Assembly (NCBI GenBank): GCA_043228905.1
Contig: JBHGNT010000002.1
Coordinates: 19,220,001-19,284,000 of the forward strand
Length of the DNA stretch: 64,000 nt
Origin: Azolla caroliniana
Lineage: Eukaryota > Polypodiophyta
Direction: 5' to 3'
This document shows, piece after piece, positions 33,728 through 42,868 of this stretch; positions within the stretch are counted from its first letter, which is position 1, and each line of letters starts with the position of its first letter. The position numbers were made by a program, and so were the translations under genes. Below the pieces are notes generated by a model. That model worked only from the letters and a program-made list of their open reading frames with translations, did no database searches and was not told the DNA's origin.

Positions 33728-33860
33728 ATATATATACCATTCGGCCGGCTCTCATTCGGCTTCTCGGCCGATTTTCGACTAGCCAACCCTTGCTCAGCTT
33801 CTCGGCCGATTTTCGGCTTTTCGGCTGTCTCCCCATCAGGAGGAACAAACTTCCATAACA
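33190..33860 (-). repeat. LTR-like flank of Copia J
   Basis: The layout resembles the Copia B LTR in plus-strand order: an ACGATTTACGTGGAAACCCTC block near 33260, a CT-rich stretch, and an end GGAGGAACAAACTTCCATAACA-like segment before 33860. Short direct repeats of CTCGGCCGATTTTCG occur at about 33763 and 33800. The start is not clear. Confidence 0.45.
33649..33738. repeat. TA and TATC microsatellite
   Basis: A run of TA repeats is followed by TATC repeats and TA again. It lies inside the LTR-like flank of Copia J. Confidence 0.95.
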
Positions 33861-34198
33861 CTTACTTAGTGTATTGATTCCATTCAAATGAAACAAAATG
33901 CACAATGATGCAACGAGTAGTTGGCAACGTGTTTCTTGTTGTCTTTCCAATGAGACACAATGCCTCTTCATGTTGTCTCTCTTAGATAGAGAGACCATTT
34001 ACATTATTATCCATTATTGTTCATTTGTCTTTTTTTTTGGGGGGGGGGGGGGTGTTTATTATTTTATTATTCTCAATTTGAAAATGTAATGTCAGCTTCT
34101 CTTGGTGTTCTGGCCAGACAAAAGAAAGACAACGGCATGAGTAGACTGGGGGGCAATCACTAGGCTGTTTTGTATGACACAGTCACTTCTAGTGAGCT
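33861..34198 (-). terminator. PAL 3' flank with polyadenylation signal candidates
   Basis: On the minus strand AATAAA-type signals occur about 140 bases after the PAL stop (around 34054-34067). A T8-G14 run lies at 34031-34052. No coding sequence is seen here. Confidence 0.5.
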
Positions 34199-36502
34199 CT
34201 AGTTATCGGGAGCCCGGACGATATCAAATCCATCTTCGGCAAATGACCACCCCGAACTGTCGGCGAAACCTTGGAAGCATTGGAGCATGGGTGCGATGAT
34301 GCGTCCATCCGCAATGGCATCCACCACCTTCTGGAGATCTCCATCCAGAGAACAACGTCCTTCCTCAATCCCCCCGAGCATCGCAGTGCGCAAATCTGCC
34401 CGCACGAAGCGATACAAAGGGAACGTCCTGGACCCTTCGATCATCTCCCCCGACGATCCATCATCGTGGCATTGCATTTGCGGTGCCGGGTCTGTATACC
34501 GACCGTGTTGCAAGTCCAAGAACGTCCTTCGTTGATCTCGGAGCTTTTGTCCCAACTCGTCCAACCCCAGCTTCGTTCGGAAGTCTTTGATTTGATTAAC
34601 GCAGACATTCACCTCAGAATCGCCACTTGTATTCTGGACAGCAAGAACATATTGCAGGAGTATAGTGTCGAGGGTGGCCATGAGAGGGAGGGATGGGTTC
34701 GCGACGTCGTGCGCGTAGCTTAACGTGTCGAGCTTCTCCACACTCCGTACGAGCTCCTCCATCAGGGATGCTTCCAGCCCACACTCTTCCGCGGACCTCT
34801 TCAATGTGGTAATGACGGTTGCATTGAAGGTGTACTCGAGATGCCGGAGGTCGACAGCTTGGCAAAGCGCGACGATGAAGGAGGCGAGCATCATCTTGAG
34901 GATGTGAGTGGCCTCCGACGTTCGCCTCGCCGAGATGAGCCCGAGAGAGTTCACATCTTGATTGTGTTGCTCTGCGCTCTGGCAATGGATGGTGACGGGA
35001 TTCGCAAGATGGAGGATCTCACTGAGGTACGCGGCCATCCCGATGTCTAGACCCTTCAGCCCAAAGTCGAGCGAGAAATCGGGGCCGAGGGCTAGGTTTC
35101 CAGGGAGGCCATTATTGGTCATCTCCAGCATGAGCTCGGTGAAATGGGCGAACAGGAGTTTGGCTATGGCAGCAACAGCGATCCGGACGGAATCCATTGG
35201 GAAGCCGATGTACGTGCCTTGGAAATTGGCGCCATGCAGTGCACGATCGTTGCGCGCGTCCACCAGGGGGTTGTCATTGGCACTGTTGAGCTCATTCTGG
35301 ATATGGATGTGGGCATTCTGGATGGATTCGAGCTGCGGGCCAAGCCAGTGTGGGATGGAGCGAACTGCGTAACGATCCTGCCGGGCACGCGTCAATCCTT
35401 GATCGGCAATGATCTGCTGGCCTCGACGGATAAGGGGGCTACCTCGAAGGAACCAGTGGAGAGCGGCAGCTACTTCGATCTGCCCGCGGTGGTGCTTCGC
35501 TTCATGGAGCACGGATTCCGTGAAGTCGGGCCGGACATACATCACCTCGCAGAAGAGCGCAGTGCAAAGCTCGGAGAGGAGGAACAGAATGTGGAGGTCC
35601 AGCACGACGAGGGAGGCTTCGGCTGTGGCGAAAGCGGTGCCGTTCACCAGAGCCAGCCCTTCCTTGGCGCCAAGCTTGATGGGCTCCCGGATGCCAGCCA
35701 TGGCAAGAGCTTCTGAGGAGCATACCAAGCGTGTGGCTGTGGAGGAGGAGGAGGTTGCGGTAGGCACGTGCGCCTGGACGGTAGGCCAGCCCACAAGGAG
35801 GCCGGCAACGTACACGAGGGGGAGCAAATCGCCGGAGGCAGTAACAGTGCCCCGCAGTGGGCACCGCGGTATTACATTGGCATTCAGCAGCATGGCAAGA
35901 GCCTCCAAGACCTGCCATCGTACACCCGACAGCCCACGAATGAGACTGTTGAGGCGTGCGGCCATGGCCGCACGTGTGGTCGCGATGGGCTGCTCGCCGT
36001 TGCCTCCGTCCGGAGCCGGCACAAACATGCCGACAATGAGGAACCGCAGAAGCTCGTCCTAGGCGATTGAATGAATTGAATGCACGCGGGCACGAGATGA
36101 TGGATCGAAATAAACGCAGGGAAAGAATATCAATCAATCGAGAGGCAGCGAGATGATGGCGGATTGTAATTAATTCACACGATATAATACTAAACTTACC
36201 TGCAAAATCTCGACTTGAAGGGTTCGCTTGTCGCTACACGCCCCGAACCCCGTGGTTATGCCGTAGATGTCGTCTGCCCGCTGTACGGCCGCCTCCACCC
36301 ATGCCCTCGCATTGTCCACCCCGACCTTGCAGCTGCTTGCGTCTAATTCTACCTTCACATTGTTGTTCCTTGCTCGGCCGATCCGCGCAACCTTTGCGAC
36401 CGTGAGATGGGCTCCGTCCAGCACAACCTTCTCACATCTCTCGTACTCTTCGATCATGGCTACAATGAGAGTTACATGGTGATGATGATAATGCTTCACC
36501 AT
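34199..36502 (-). CDS. PAL: Phenylalanine ammonia-lyase (PAL), two exons
   Basis: The enzyme deaminates L-phenylalanine to trans-cinnamate, the first step of the phenylpropanoid pathway (lignin, flavonoids), in the cytosol. Exon 1 is 36502-36200, the intron is 36199-36059 (GTAAGT...CCTAG, 141 bp, phase 0) and exon 2 is 36058-34199, giving about 720 residues, the usual plant length. The catalytic Tyr lies in YGITTGFGA (Tyr about 80). The MIO-forming Ala-Ser-Gly lies in GTVTASGDLLPL (175-177). The selectivity pair is Phe-Leu in LLRFL (about 107-108), as in PAL and not the His of tyrosine ammonia-lyases. Other marks are LVNGTA, RQDRYAVRS (328-335), FQGTYIG and EQHNQDVNSLGLIS. The N-terminus is short and begins with a His run, and several usually invariant positions around the motifs are changed. 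The frame is intact. I infer a functional but divergent PAL. Confidence 0.93.
36059..36199 (-). other. PAL intron
   Basis: The donor is CAG|GTAAGT and the acceptor CCTAG|GACGAG, in phase 0. Splicing joins the conserved blocks before and after it (…EILQ to DELLRFL). It lies a few codons upstream of the place where I recall the common angiosperm PAL intron. That comparison is from memory. Confidence 0.85.
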
Positions 36503-36610
36503 CTTCTTCTAATTAGTGAGAAACAGAGATAGGTAGACAGGTAGAGGGAAGACCACTCTTGTGTCCTATGTACTCTCACTCAAGTCTCTCACATTGTACA
36601 TGGAGTGGCT

Positions 36611-36622
36611 TATATATATATA
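36611..36622 (-). promoter_or_regulatory. PAL TATA box candidate
   Basis: The minus strand reads ATATATATATAAG about 110 bases upstream of the PAL start codon. Transcription would start near 36580, giving a leader of about 80 bases. Confidence 0.55.
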
Positions 36623-37097
36623 TTTGTTTATTGGTGCGTGTTCACATTCACAAGATCTAGAGGCCATAAATATAAATATTGAAAACCCTCCTTTTCGATG
36701 CATAACGTTTTGGAAATTAGTGCAAGGTAATAATTGTCATATGGAAGACTCAAGCTTTGCCCTTTCAAACTCATATCAACCACTCACTTCCAAAGATAGT
36801 TCCCGAATCTTGATCATCCTTGGTGAAATGCGGAAATGCAATATATCAATAGACTTCTACATAACATAACAAATTATTTGGGATCCATATTCCATGGCAA
36901 AGACTACTTCATACTGAAACATGTAAAGGCACGTCTCTCTCAAAACTAGTAAAAAATGAAATTAGATACAACGTTATGTGTATCTTTTCAAATCAAGTGC
37001 TTTTGTTCCATTATGAGGGTAGGGTATATTAATCATGAAATATGTTGGCATGTAAAGACAAAAGAGAAACAAAATACTAATATATGTTTGAATGAAG
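36623..37097. other. PAL upstream region
   Basis: AT-rich sequence with no gene. Canonical AC elements (ACCTACC or ACCAACC) were not seen here. The similar CAACCACCCACC occurs further up inside the foldback. Confidence 0.5.
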
Positions 37098-37285
37098 ATT
37101 GTCTTTATGGAAATTACTACGTGGACAAATTGAAATTGGATAACAATTCTGTGTCAACCACCCACCACAATAGAAAAATATAAAACGATAATTCTACTAT
37201 ACATGTTTCTATTGTGGTGGGTGGTTGACACCACAATCGTTATCCAATTTCAATTTGTCCACGTAGTAATTTCCATAAAGACAAT
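37098..37285. repeat. Long foldback (inverted repeat) upstream of PAL
   Basis: Left arm 37098-37176 and right arm 37206-37285 are reverse complements with only a few mismatches, separated by a 29-base loop. The arms include ACGTGGACAAATTGAAATTG and CAACCACCCACCAC. It could be a MITE, or an RNA hairpin precursor if transcribed. No target duplication is obvious. Confidence 0.9.
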
Positions 37286-38119
37286 GTTGATGGTTTGACA
37301 GAAGCACTAAATCAAACCAACTTTCTCATGTCACAACAAATATTAGCATATAACCTATGTATTGGCCTATTGTCAAGACCAATGTTGGGCAAAGTCTCTA
37401 ACCCCTACCGGAAATTTTCCTGCTTCTTATGAACCTAACCGATAATGTCAACCGGAACATGTTGAATTATTTTTTTGCGCATACCAAGTCAAATAATTTT
37501 TTTAGCACAATACCAAATCAAATATATCACAAAAAAATAGCGTTTTCCTTTGCCTTTCCTATTTTTTTTGTGGGTCGTAATGTAGAGTACGTTAGACTAG
37601 CATAATCTAGTGATTCCATTTACAACCTATTTGGGGGCACTAATTTGAGTTCTCTATCCCCCGAGTTGATAGAAGACTCACATAACACCAAAAACATAAA
37701 CTAATTTGGGGGGGGGGGGGGGGGGGAAGGGTGGGTGACACAAGGAAGAAGACGACACAACACAAAAGCCATCACTCTTGTCTCATTGGACAATTACAAT
37801 ATTGTCAAAATCTGTATACATATAATGTAGGATGAATCTTATCGAAGACAACAAAAATGCTATCTTTGCATGCACAAAACATCATTTACAACAATTGCAA
37901 ATATAATACATACTCTTAGATCGCATTTAGAAACTCATCATTTGTGCTTTGATTGTCATTTCAACTCTTACATGAAATTCTGAACAAGGGTAATGACAAA
38001 ATCACCAATTACATAATCCAATGGTTATCAAAGCTTTTTGTGATAGCCCTAACATGAATTTCCAGATTTTTTACTGAGAGGTGCACTTTAAGATGCATAA
38101 ATCTTTGCCCAATACATGT
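37286..38119. other. AT-rich intergenic DNA with a dispersed repeat and a G run
   Basis: No gene is visible. Positions 37543-37626 share a segment with 54369-54460. A run of 19 G lies at 37708-37726. Confidence 0.6.
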
Positions 38120-38260
38120 ATTTGATCGTTCTAAGAGAGCAAACATGCTTATCCCAACGACTATAGCTCCATGTACAAGAGCAGTGTATGCTATCGATCC
38201 CCAATTTTGTTGGCTTTGTATGTTTATTCCCGTTCTTCCATGTTGGAACTCGGTATCACT
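38120..38260 (-). pseudogene. CBSCBSPB-like C-terminal tail fragment
   Basis: The minus strand reads NWGSIAYTALVHGAIVVGIS followed by MFALLERS. Plant CBSCBSPB proteins (two CBS pairs plus PB1) end in a Trp-containing hydrophobic tail segment with a terminal Arg-Ser of this style. Fragments of other exons of the same kind of gene lie at 38.6-41.4 kb, which supports the reading. It is not linked to an intact gene here. Confidence 0.55.
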
Positions 38261-38389
38261 CTAGGATTCTCGAGGAATACTTTTCTTGGCCACTCCTTGA
38301 CAGTAGTTTAAATGAAGCATTAGAACCTGAATAGAATTGTGTTCTAATACACTATCCAATGACTTTCTAAATAAAATAAACTTTGATTA

Positions 38390-38564
38390 TTGCCAAAACT
38401 TGAGTTATACCACGAAATATATCTGAATGGGGAGCTATCTTGACTTCCAAGCAATTATATATTTTTCTTAGAACTAACCTATCATGATTAAAACCTCAAA
38501 CCATTAAAATAATCAGCCTCCCTAATTTTAAGATAATTTAGGAAACAAATTGTCAATTTTGGAA
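38390..38564. repeat. Dispersed repeat, direct copy at 40468-40596
   Basis: Both copies share AACCTAWCATGATTAAAACC-like sequence and CAGCCTCCCTAATTTTAAGA, ending near AGGAAACA. This copy leads straight into the minus-strand CBSCBSPB-like fragment. Confidence 0.8.
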
Positions 38565-38925
38565 TCTTCTAGTTTAAAAGCGAAGGATGTTTCTAAACCT
38601 AATGTTGGATATTCCAAGTGATCAAGTATGATTCTTTCAACATAGGACTTTGTTACAGAATATCATTGTTTGGAGATGGCCATGTAAAAATAAGTCAATC
38701 ATATGAATAATATTCATCAACTGTTTAACCTTGAGAAAAACTTAGACCTATGACTGTCATCCTCATCTCCAAAGGTTCCAATGCAATGGTTGAATCCCAA
38801 AACCTCCATACCACTATGCTTGACAGATGAGTATTCCCCTCAGCATTGACAACCTACATCATCAGTAACACACAAGAAGTTCTCTTAGTGAGAATACATC
38901 TCATGCATTCTTAAGAGTGGGGAGA
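38565..38925 (-). pseudogene. CBSCBSPB-like fragment, copy 1 (minus)
   Basis: Minus-strand exon-like 38852-38730 reads VVNAEGNTHLSSIVVWRFWD and continues with STIALEPL. It is bordered by TAG acceptor and AG|GTTAAA donor signals. A second exon-like piece (about 38613-38560) reads YPTLGLETSFAFKLEDSK. In CBSCBSPB proteins the linker between the CBS pairs and PB1 has the same order (QKFWDSALALEP..., then SFAFKLED). It is an inverted copy of the segments at 40209-40332 and 41064-41430. A one-base loss (GGAGATGAGG) shifts its frame. Confidence 0.65.
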
Positions 38926-40040
38926 GCTAGAACTGATTCCGGTTAGAACTTCCCAAAAACCGGAATCTAGCCGGTTCATAATTTTTGAACCAACTATTTA
39001 TATAGTTTTGGGAAAATATAAAAAATTGAACTCTTTTGATATTTTCCCCCTCTTTCCCTCCTCTTTTCTCTCTTTTCCCTCTTCTGTAACCTATTGCCTG
39101 TGTCTCGACTCTCGACTCTCAACATTTCCCTCTTCTGCTCATTCCTCTTTACTCATCGATTGCCTCTATGTTAACTCTAAACCCAACGATTGTGTGTGGA
39201 GGCTTCGTACTCTACTCCCTGTTGCGTGTGGCGCTTCAAATTCAGAGTCCAAAGTTCATACTTGATTGTTGAACCGGGCAGAATCAAGAAGTAAGTCATT
39301 GATTGAACCTTAAGTCCTCGTCTATAGCATATCAAATGTAGATTCTATCAACAATATTGTTTAGAACATCATTGAAGAGTGAATCTGTTGGCACAAAACT
39401 GATAATAATATGTTTCCCCTTTTGATCTTCTCAAGTGGACTCCTAAAAGTTATAGGTTTTTCTAAATGCGAATCTTGCCACCTCTCTGAGTAGCAAAAAC
39501 AATAGTAGTAAGTTGTTGCGAGAACTATAGGTCAGCTCAGTAATCATCCCAAGTAATAGTAATACACCTCAAGGAAACCTCATGTTAATTTCTACTTTTT
39601 ATTCCACAAGGTTCGATCCAAAAAGTGTATGCATAATTTGTAGCTTGAATTTGTGGACATATCTACCTTGAAATTTGAATAATAGGGTATGGTCTTAAGT
39701 TAAAAGATGTTTTAATGCAAGCGATTGTGCACAACCTTCCACTAGAGTCCACAATTGTTGAGAAGGTATACTTTTATTGGCATTTTCCTTTAAAATATTT
39801 GTCTCCAATTATGTATGAAGAGTCTTGACAATGCTCTTGTTCTAGGTTATGACTCCAAATCTAGAGTGTACCACAATTGATATGAGCATTGTAAATTCTT
39901 TGCATGTCATGCATGATAAAATTCCTTCATTTAGTTGTCATAGATCGAGGTAAAAAGACCAAATGATTTACGAGTTATGATCACGCTAAAGAAACCAAAT
40001 CATTCTTGTCTTCGTTGTGTGTTTTGGAGTTTCTCTTGTG
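38926..40040. other. Non-coding stretch between CBSCBSPB-like fragments
   Basis: Only short open frames without recognisable motifs are present. A CT-rich stretch lies at about 39040-39100. Confidence 0.5.
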
Positions 40041-40345
40041 GATTGTGGCTGAGGGTTGCATTGTGGCTTGTCTGGATGCCCATGCCATTGTTCCTATGGT
40101 ATAAAAGATTTGTCATGTTTTAAACTTCATTTTACATCTACCCACCCTTAAGAATACATGAGATGTATTTTGACTAAGAGAACTTCTTGTGTATTACTGA
40201 TGATTTAGGTTGTCAATGCTGAGGGGAATATTGATCTGTCAAGCATAATGATACAAAGGTTTTAAGATTCAACCATTGCATCGGAACCGTTGGAAGATGA
40301 GGATGACAGTCATAGGTCTGAGTTTTTCTCAAGTTTAAACATGTG
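40041..40345 (+). pseudogene. CBSCBSPB-like fragment, copy 2 (plus)
   Basis: Exon-like 40048-40098 reads EGCIVACLDAHAIVP and ends ATG|GTATAA. It resembles the second CBS pair's end (VLD.DG.VVA.VDV.HITHA). After about 110 bases and a TTTAG acceptor, 40209-40332 reads the NAEGN...FWDSTIASEPLEDEDDSHR linker. An in-frame TAA near 40263 breaks it. Confidence 0.65.
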
Positions 40346-40357
40346 ATGAATGTCTAT

Positions 40358-40359
<2 letters not shown>

Positions 40360-40418
<59 letters not shown>
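40360..40418. repeat. CT microsatellite
   Basis: About 29 CT units in a row. Confidence 0.97.
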
Positions 40419-40420
<2 letters not shown>

Positions 40421-40467
40421 GTATTTAGCCTCGTCTACTTGTCTGTGGCCTCGTCTACTGATCCGTG

Positions 40468-40596
40468 ATAGTTATCTTGACTGACAAGCAAGTATATATT
40501 TCTTTCAGAACTAACCTAACATGATTAAAACCTCAAACCCTTAAAATAATCAGCCTCCCTAATTTTAAGATAATTTAGGAAACATATTGTCAAGCC
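40468..40596. repeat. Dispersed repeat, direct copy of 38430-38560
   Basis: The same order of short blocks as at 38430-38560, ending TAGGAAACATATTGTCAA. Confidence 0.8.
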
Positions 40597-40638
40597 AAAG
40601 GGCATGATAAATAACTTAACCAGCAATGAGCATAATAC

Positions 40639-40728
40639 CTTGGCTCCTGAAAATCTTGCATAAGTTATGGCATTCGTAAGATCATCATCAATAGCGAGGA
40701 TTACACGGTCACCTTCATCATCTTCATA
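40639..40728 (-). pseudogene. PB1-domain exon of a CBSCBSPB-like gene (minus)
   Basis: An exactly 90-base exon is flanked by ATACAG acceptor and AAG|GTATTA donor. It reads YEDDEGDRVILAIDDDLTNA then ITYARFSGAK. PB1 domains of CBSCBSPB proteins have YEDDEGDKV..SDSDL..AV..AR at this point. The splice sites and frame are intact although neighbouring exons are out of order, so it is an isolated fragment or part of a rearranged gene. Confidence 0.72.
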
Positions 40729-40899
40729 CTGTATGCCAAGATCAATGTGACATAATAAATCACTTAAAACTAATTAACAACCTACATTTTGAAGCAAAAC
40801 AAATTACCATTATATGTGGTGATTTATTGACATCATTGTAGAAATTATTTTGTCATGCTCTCAATTCTGAAACATTCAACATTCGTGTAACTTCAATTC

Positions 40900-41440
40900 C
40901 AAGTCAAGGGTTGCATTGTGGTTTGTCTAGATGCCCATGCCATTGTTCCTACGATATAAAAGATTTGTCATGTTTTAAACTTCATTTTACATCTACCCAC
41001 TCTTAAGAACACATGATATGTATTCTCGCTAAGATAACTTCTTGTGTATTATTGATGATGTAGGTTGTCAATGTTGAGGGGAATACTGATCTGTCAAGCA
41101 TAATGATATAGAGGTTTCGGGATTCAACCATTGCATCGGAACCTTTGGAAGATGAGGATGACAGTCATAGGTCTAAGTTTTTCTCAAGTTTAAACAGCTG
41201 ATGCATGTCGGTCTGAGTTTTTCTCAAGTTTAAACAGTTGATGCATGTCATTCATATGATTGACTTATTTTTACATGGCCATCTCCAAACGATGATATTC
41301 TGTAAAAAAGTCCTATATTGAAAGCATCATACTTGATCACTTGAAATATCCAACATTAGGTTTCGAAACATCTTTCGCCTTTAAACTAGAGGATTCCAAA
41401 GGCAACGTTCATCGTTTCAATTGTGGTACTTTCAATTTAT
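40900..41440 (+). pseudogene. CBSCBSPB-like fragment, copy 3 (plus)
   Basis: Three exon-like pieces occur in gene order. About 40905-40953 reads GCIVVCLDAHAIVP. From 41064 to about 41190 lies the FWDSTIASEPLEDEDDSHR linker with an in-frame TAG. From 41345 to about 41430 lies YPTLGFETSFAFKLEDSKGN continuing VHRFNCGT, as in the LED.KGRVHRF block before PB1. A 39-base tandem duplication (about 41171-41250) lies between the last two. It is a longer direct copy of 40041-40345. Confidence 0.7.
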
Positions 41441-41539
41441 AGTTTACATGCTAAATACTAAGAGAGATAGATAGATGAGGCTAAATACTAAGAGAAATAG
41501 ATAGATTCTATTATCATTTTCGGAGGTCAAATATGACCT

Positions 41540-42841
41540 ACGAGACCAGAAATATTACATTTCATGTGATACGTGTGAAAGTGAGTAGTGACTCTCGATG
41601 TTCAAGAACTTTACCAATGAATTTTGCAATCGAGAGTGCACATTGTGGTTGTGAGAGGAGTTCATGCAAGGATTGGGCTCGGCCAAAGAGATGTGGAATG
41701 CATGTTCGAATATGATCAAAGGCAGAGCATTGTATCAAAGTGTGATACTCAGACTCGCGAACTTATTTAGAGCAAAGTGTGCATAGCCGACCACTCTCAT
41801 CACTTGTGCCCCAACACCCTGTCTCACATCGCAATGCATGTGAGCTAAGTCGCATGGAAGCAATGGTTCGAATGGCAGATAATCGTATGGGCTCTAACAT
41901 GTATCGATGTGTACGATTTCCCCATTCCGCAAAGAATATGATTTTGTAGTTAGGTGCAACATCTGTAGTATAATGTGTGAAACGTTAGCCTCCACATTTG
42001 TCCCATGTCATGATACATTGGCATTGCATAAAGGCCTCATTTATAGAGGAATCTAATGATGCATCATGAAGCAAGTGTCTCGTATCCCATCTACCAAACC
42101 ATTTTTCTATATCTTTCATCCAACCAGAACACAAAATTTTGCTTTTATCCGTCTTTTGGATCTTTTTGCTTGCTCCCACGCAATTCTAGGAAGTCGATGT
42201 GAGGGACTTTTTTGAACCTTAAGCATGTATTCAACCACCCTTTCCATGGCCACGATCTCAATGGGAAGCGATCCTGTCTCCAGGAGGAGGAGGGTGTAGG
42301 GCGTTTGTTTCTTAACTTGTAGAAACTTTGTAAGAAAATGTTTTTGGACATTTTCAAACTCTTTCCACATAGATTTAGGGATGCCACCACCCCATAGAGA
42401 AGAACCGGTGTCACCTAAGTCTCGAAAAGATATTTCTTGAGGACCCAACACTTAATATCTCCAAGATTGCATGTGTTCTCAAATGCATAGTATGCTCGCT
42501 TACTCGCCACTAAGCGGCGTGTAGCACAGTCATTCCATCTATGATTTGAAGGAACTTCAAGGCCAGGATATTTGAAGCTTTCCACACAATCAAGTGGCTC
42601 ATTGTTGTACATAATGCATGGTTTATCTCTTTTTTGGCTCTTCACAACCATAATCTTTGTTTTGGAGCTATTGACACTTAATTTAGTATGCATGCAAAAT
42701 TTTTCCAATGCCTTCATAAGCTTTTGTGCATCTCCTAAATTATTTGCAAAAAACACTACATCATCTGCATATAGCAAAAGCATAATCACAACACTCCCAA
42801 TGGCAACTTCTTCAACACAGTCTTCCTTTGCAAACTTGGTA
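41540..42841 (-). pseudogene. LINE fragment K (minus): end of RT and C-terminal domain
   Basis: On the minus strand from about 42835: [20 protein letters not shown] (catalytic YADD), LSVNSSKTKIMVV, then LVTPVLLYGVVAS and KFLQVKKQTPYTLLLLETGS. The rest runs with frame changes to about 41550 and includes CETGCWG and a CTLCS...Y-type motif near the end. It is 5'-truncated, and a GA run at 42842-42866 marks the junction with Copia F. Confidence 0.8.
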
Positions 42842-42868
42842 GAGAGAGAGAGAGAGAGAGAGAGAAAA
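42842..42868. repeat. GA microsatellite at LINE/Copia junction
   Basis: About 13 GA units lie between the LINE K fragment and the first recognisable Copia F sequence. Confidence 0.9.

Noticed and set aside
33649-33738. Short regular repeats considered as a CRISPR-like array
   Set aside because: They are simple TA/TATC microsatellites without spacers, in a plant nuclear sequence.
34271-36070. Plus-strand open frames up to 217 codons over the PAL gene
   Set aside because: They are shadows of the PAL coding strand in a GC-rich gene.
39008-39265. Possible small secreted protein (85 codons)
   Set aside because: Start region is CT-rich low complexity, there is no family match, and it lies in repeat-derived DNA.
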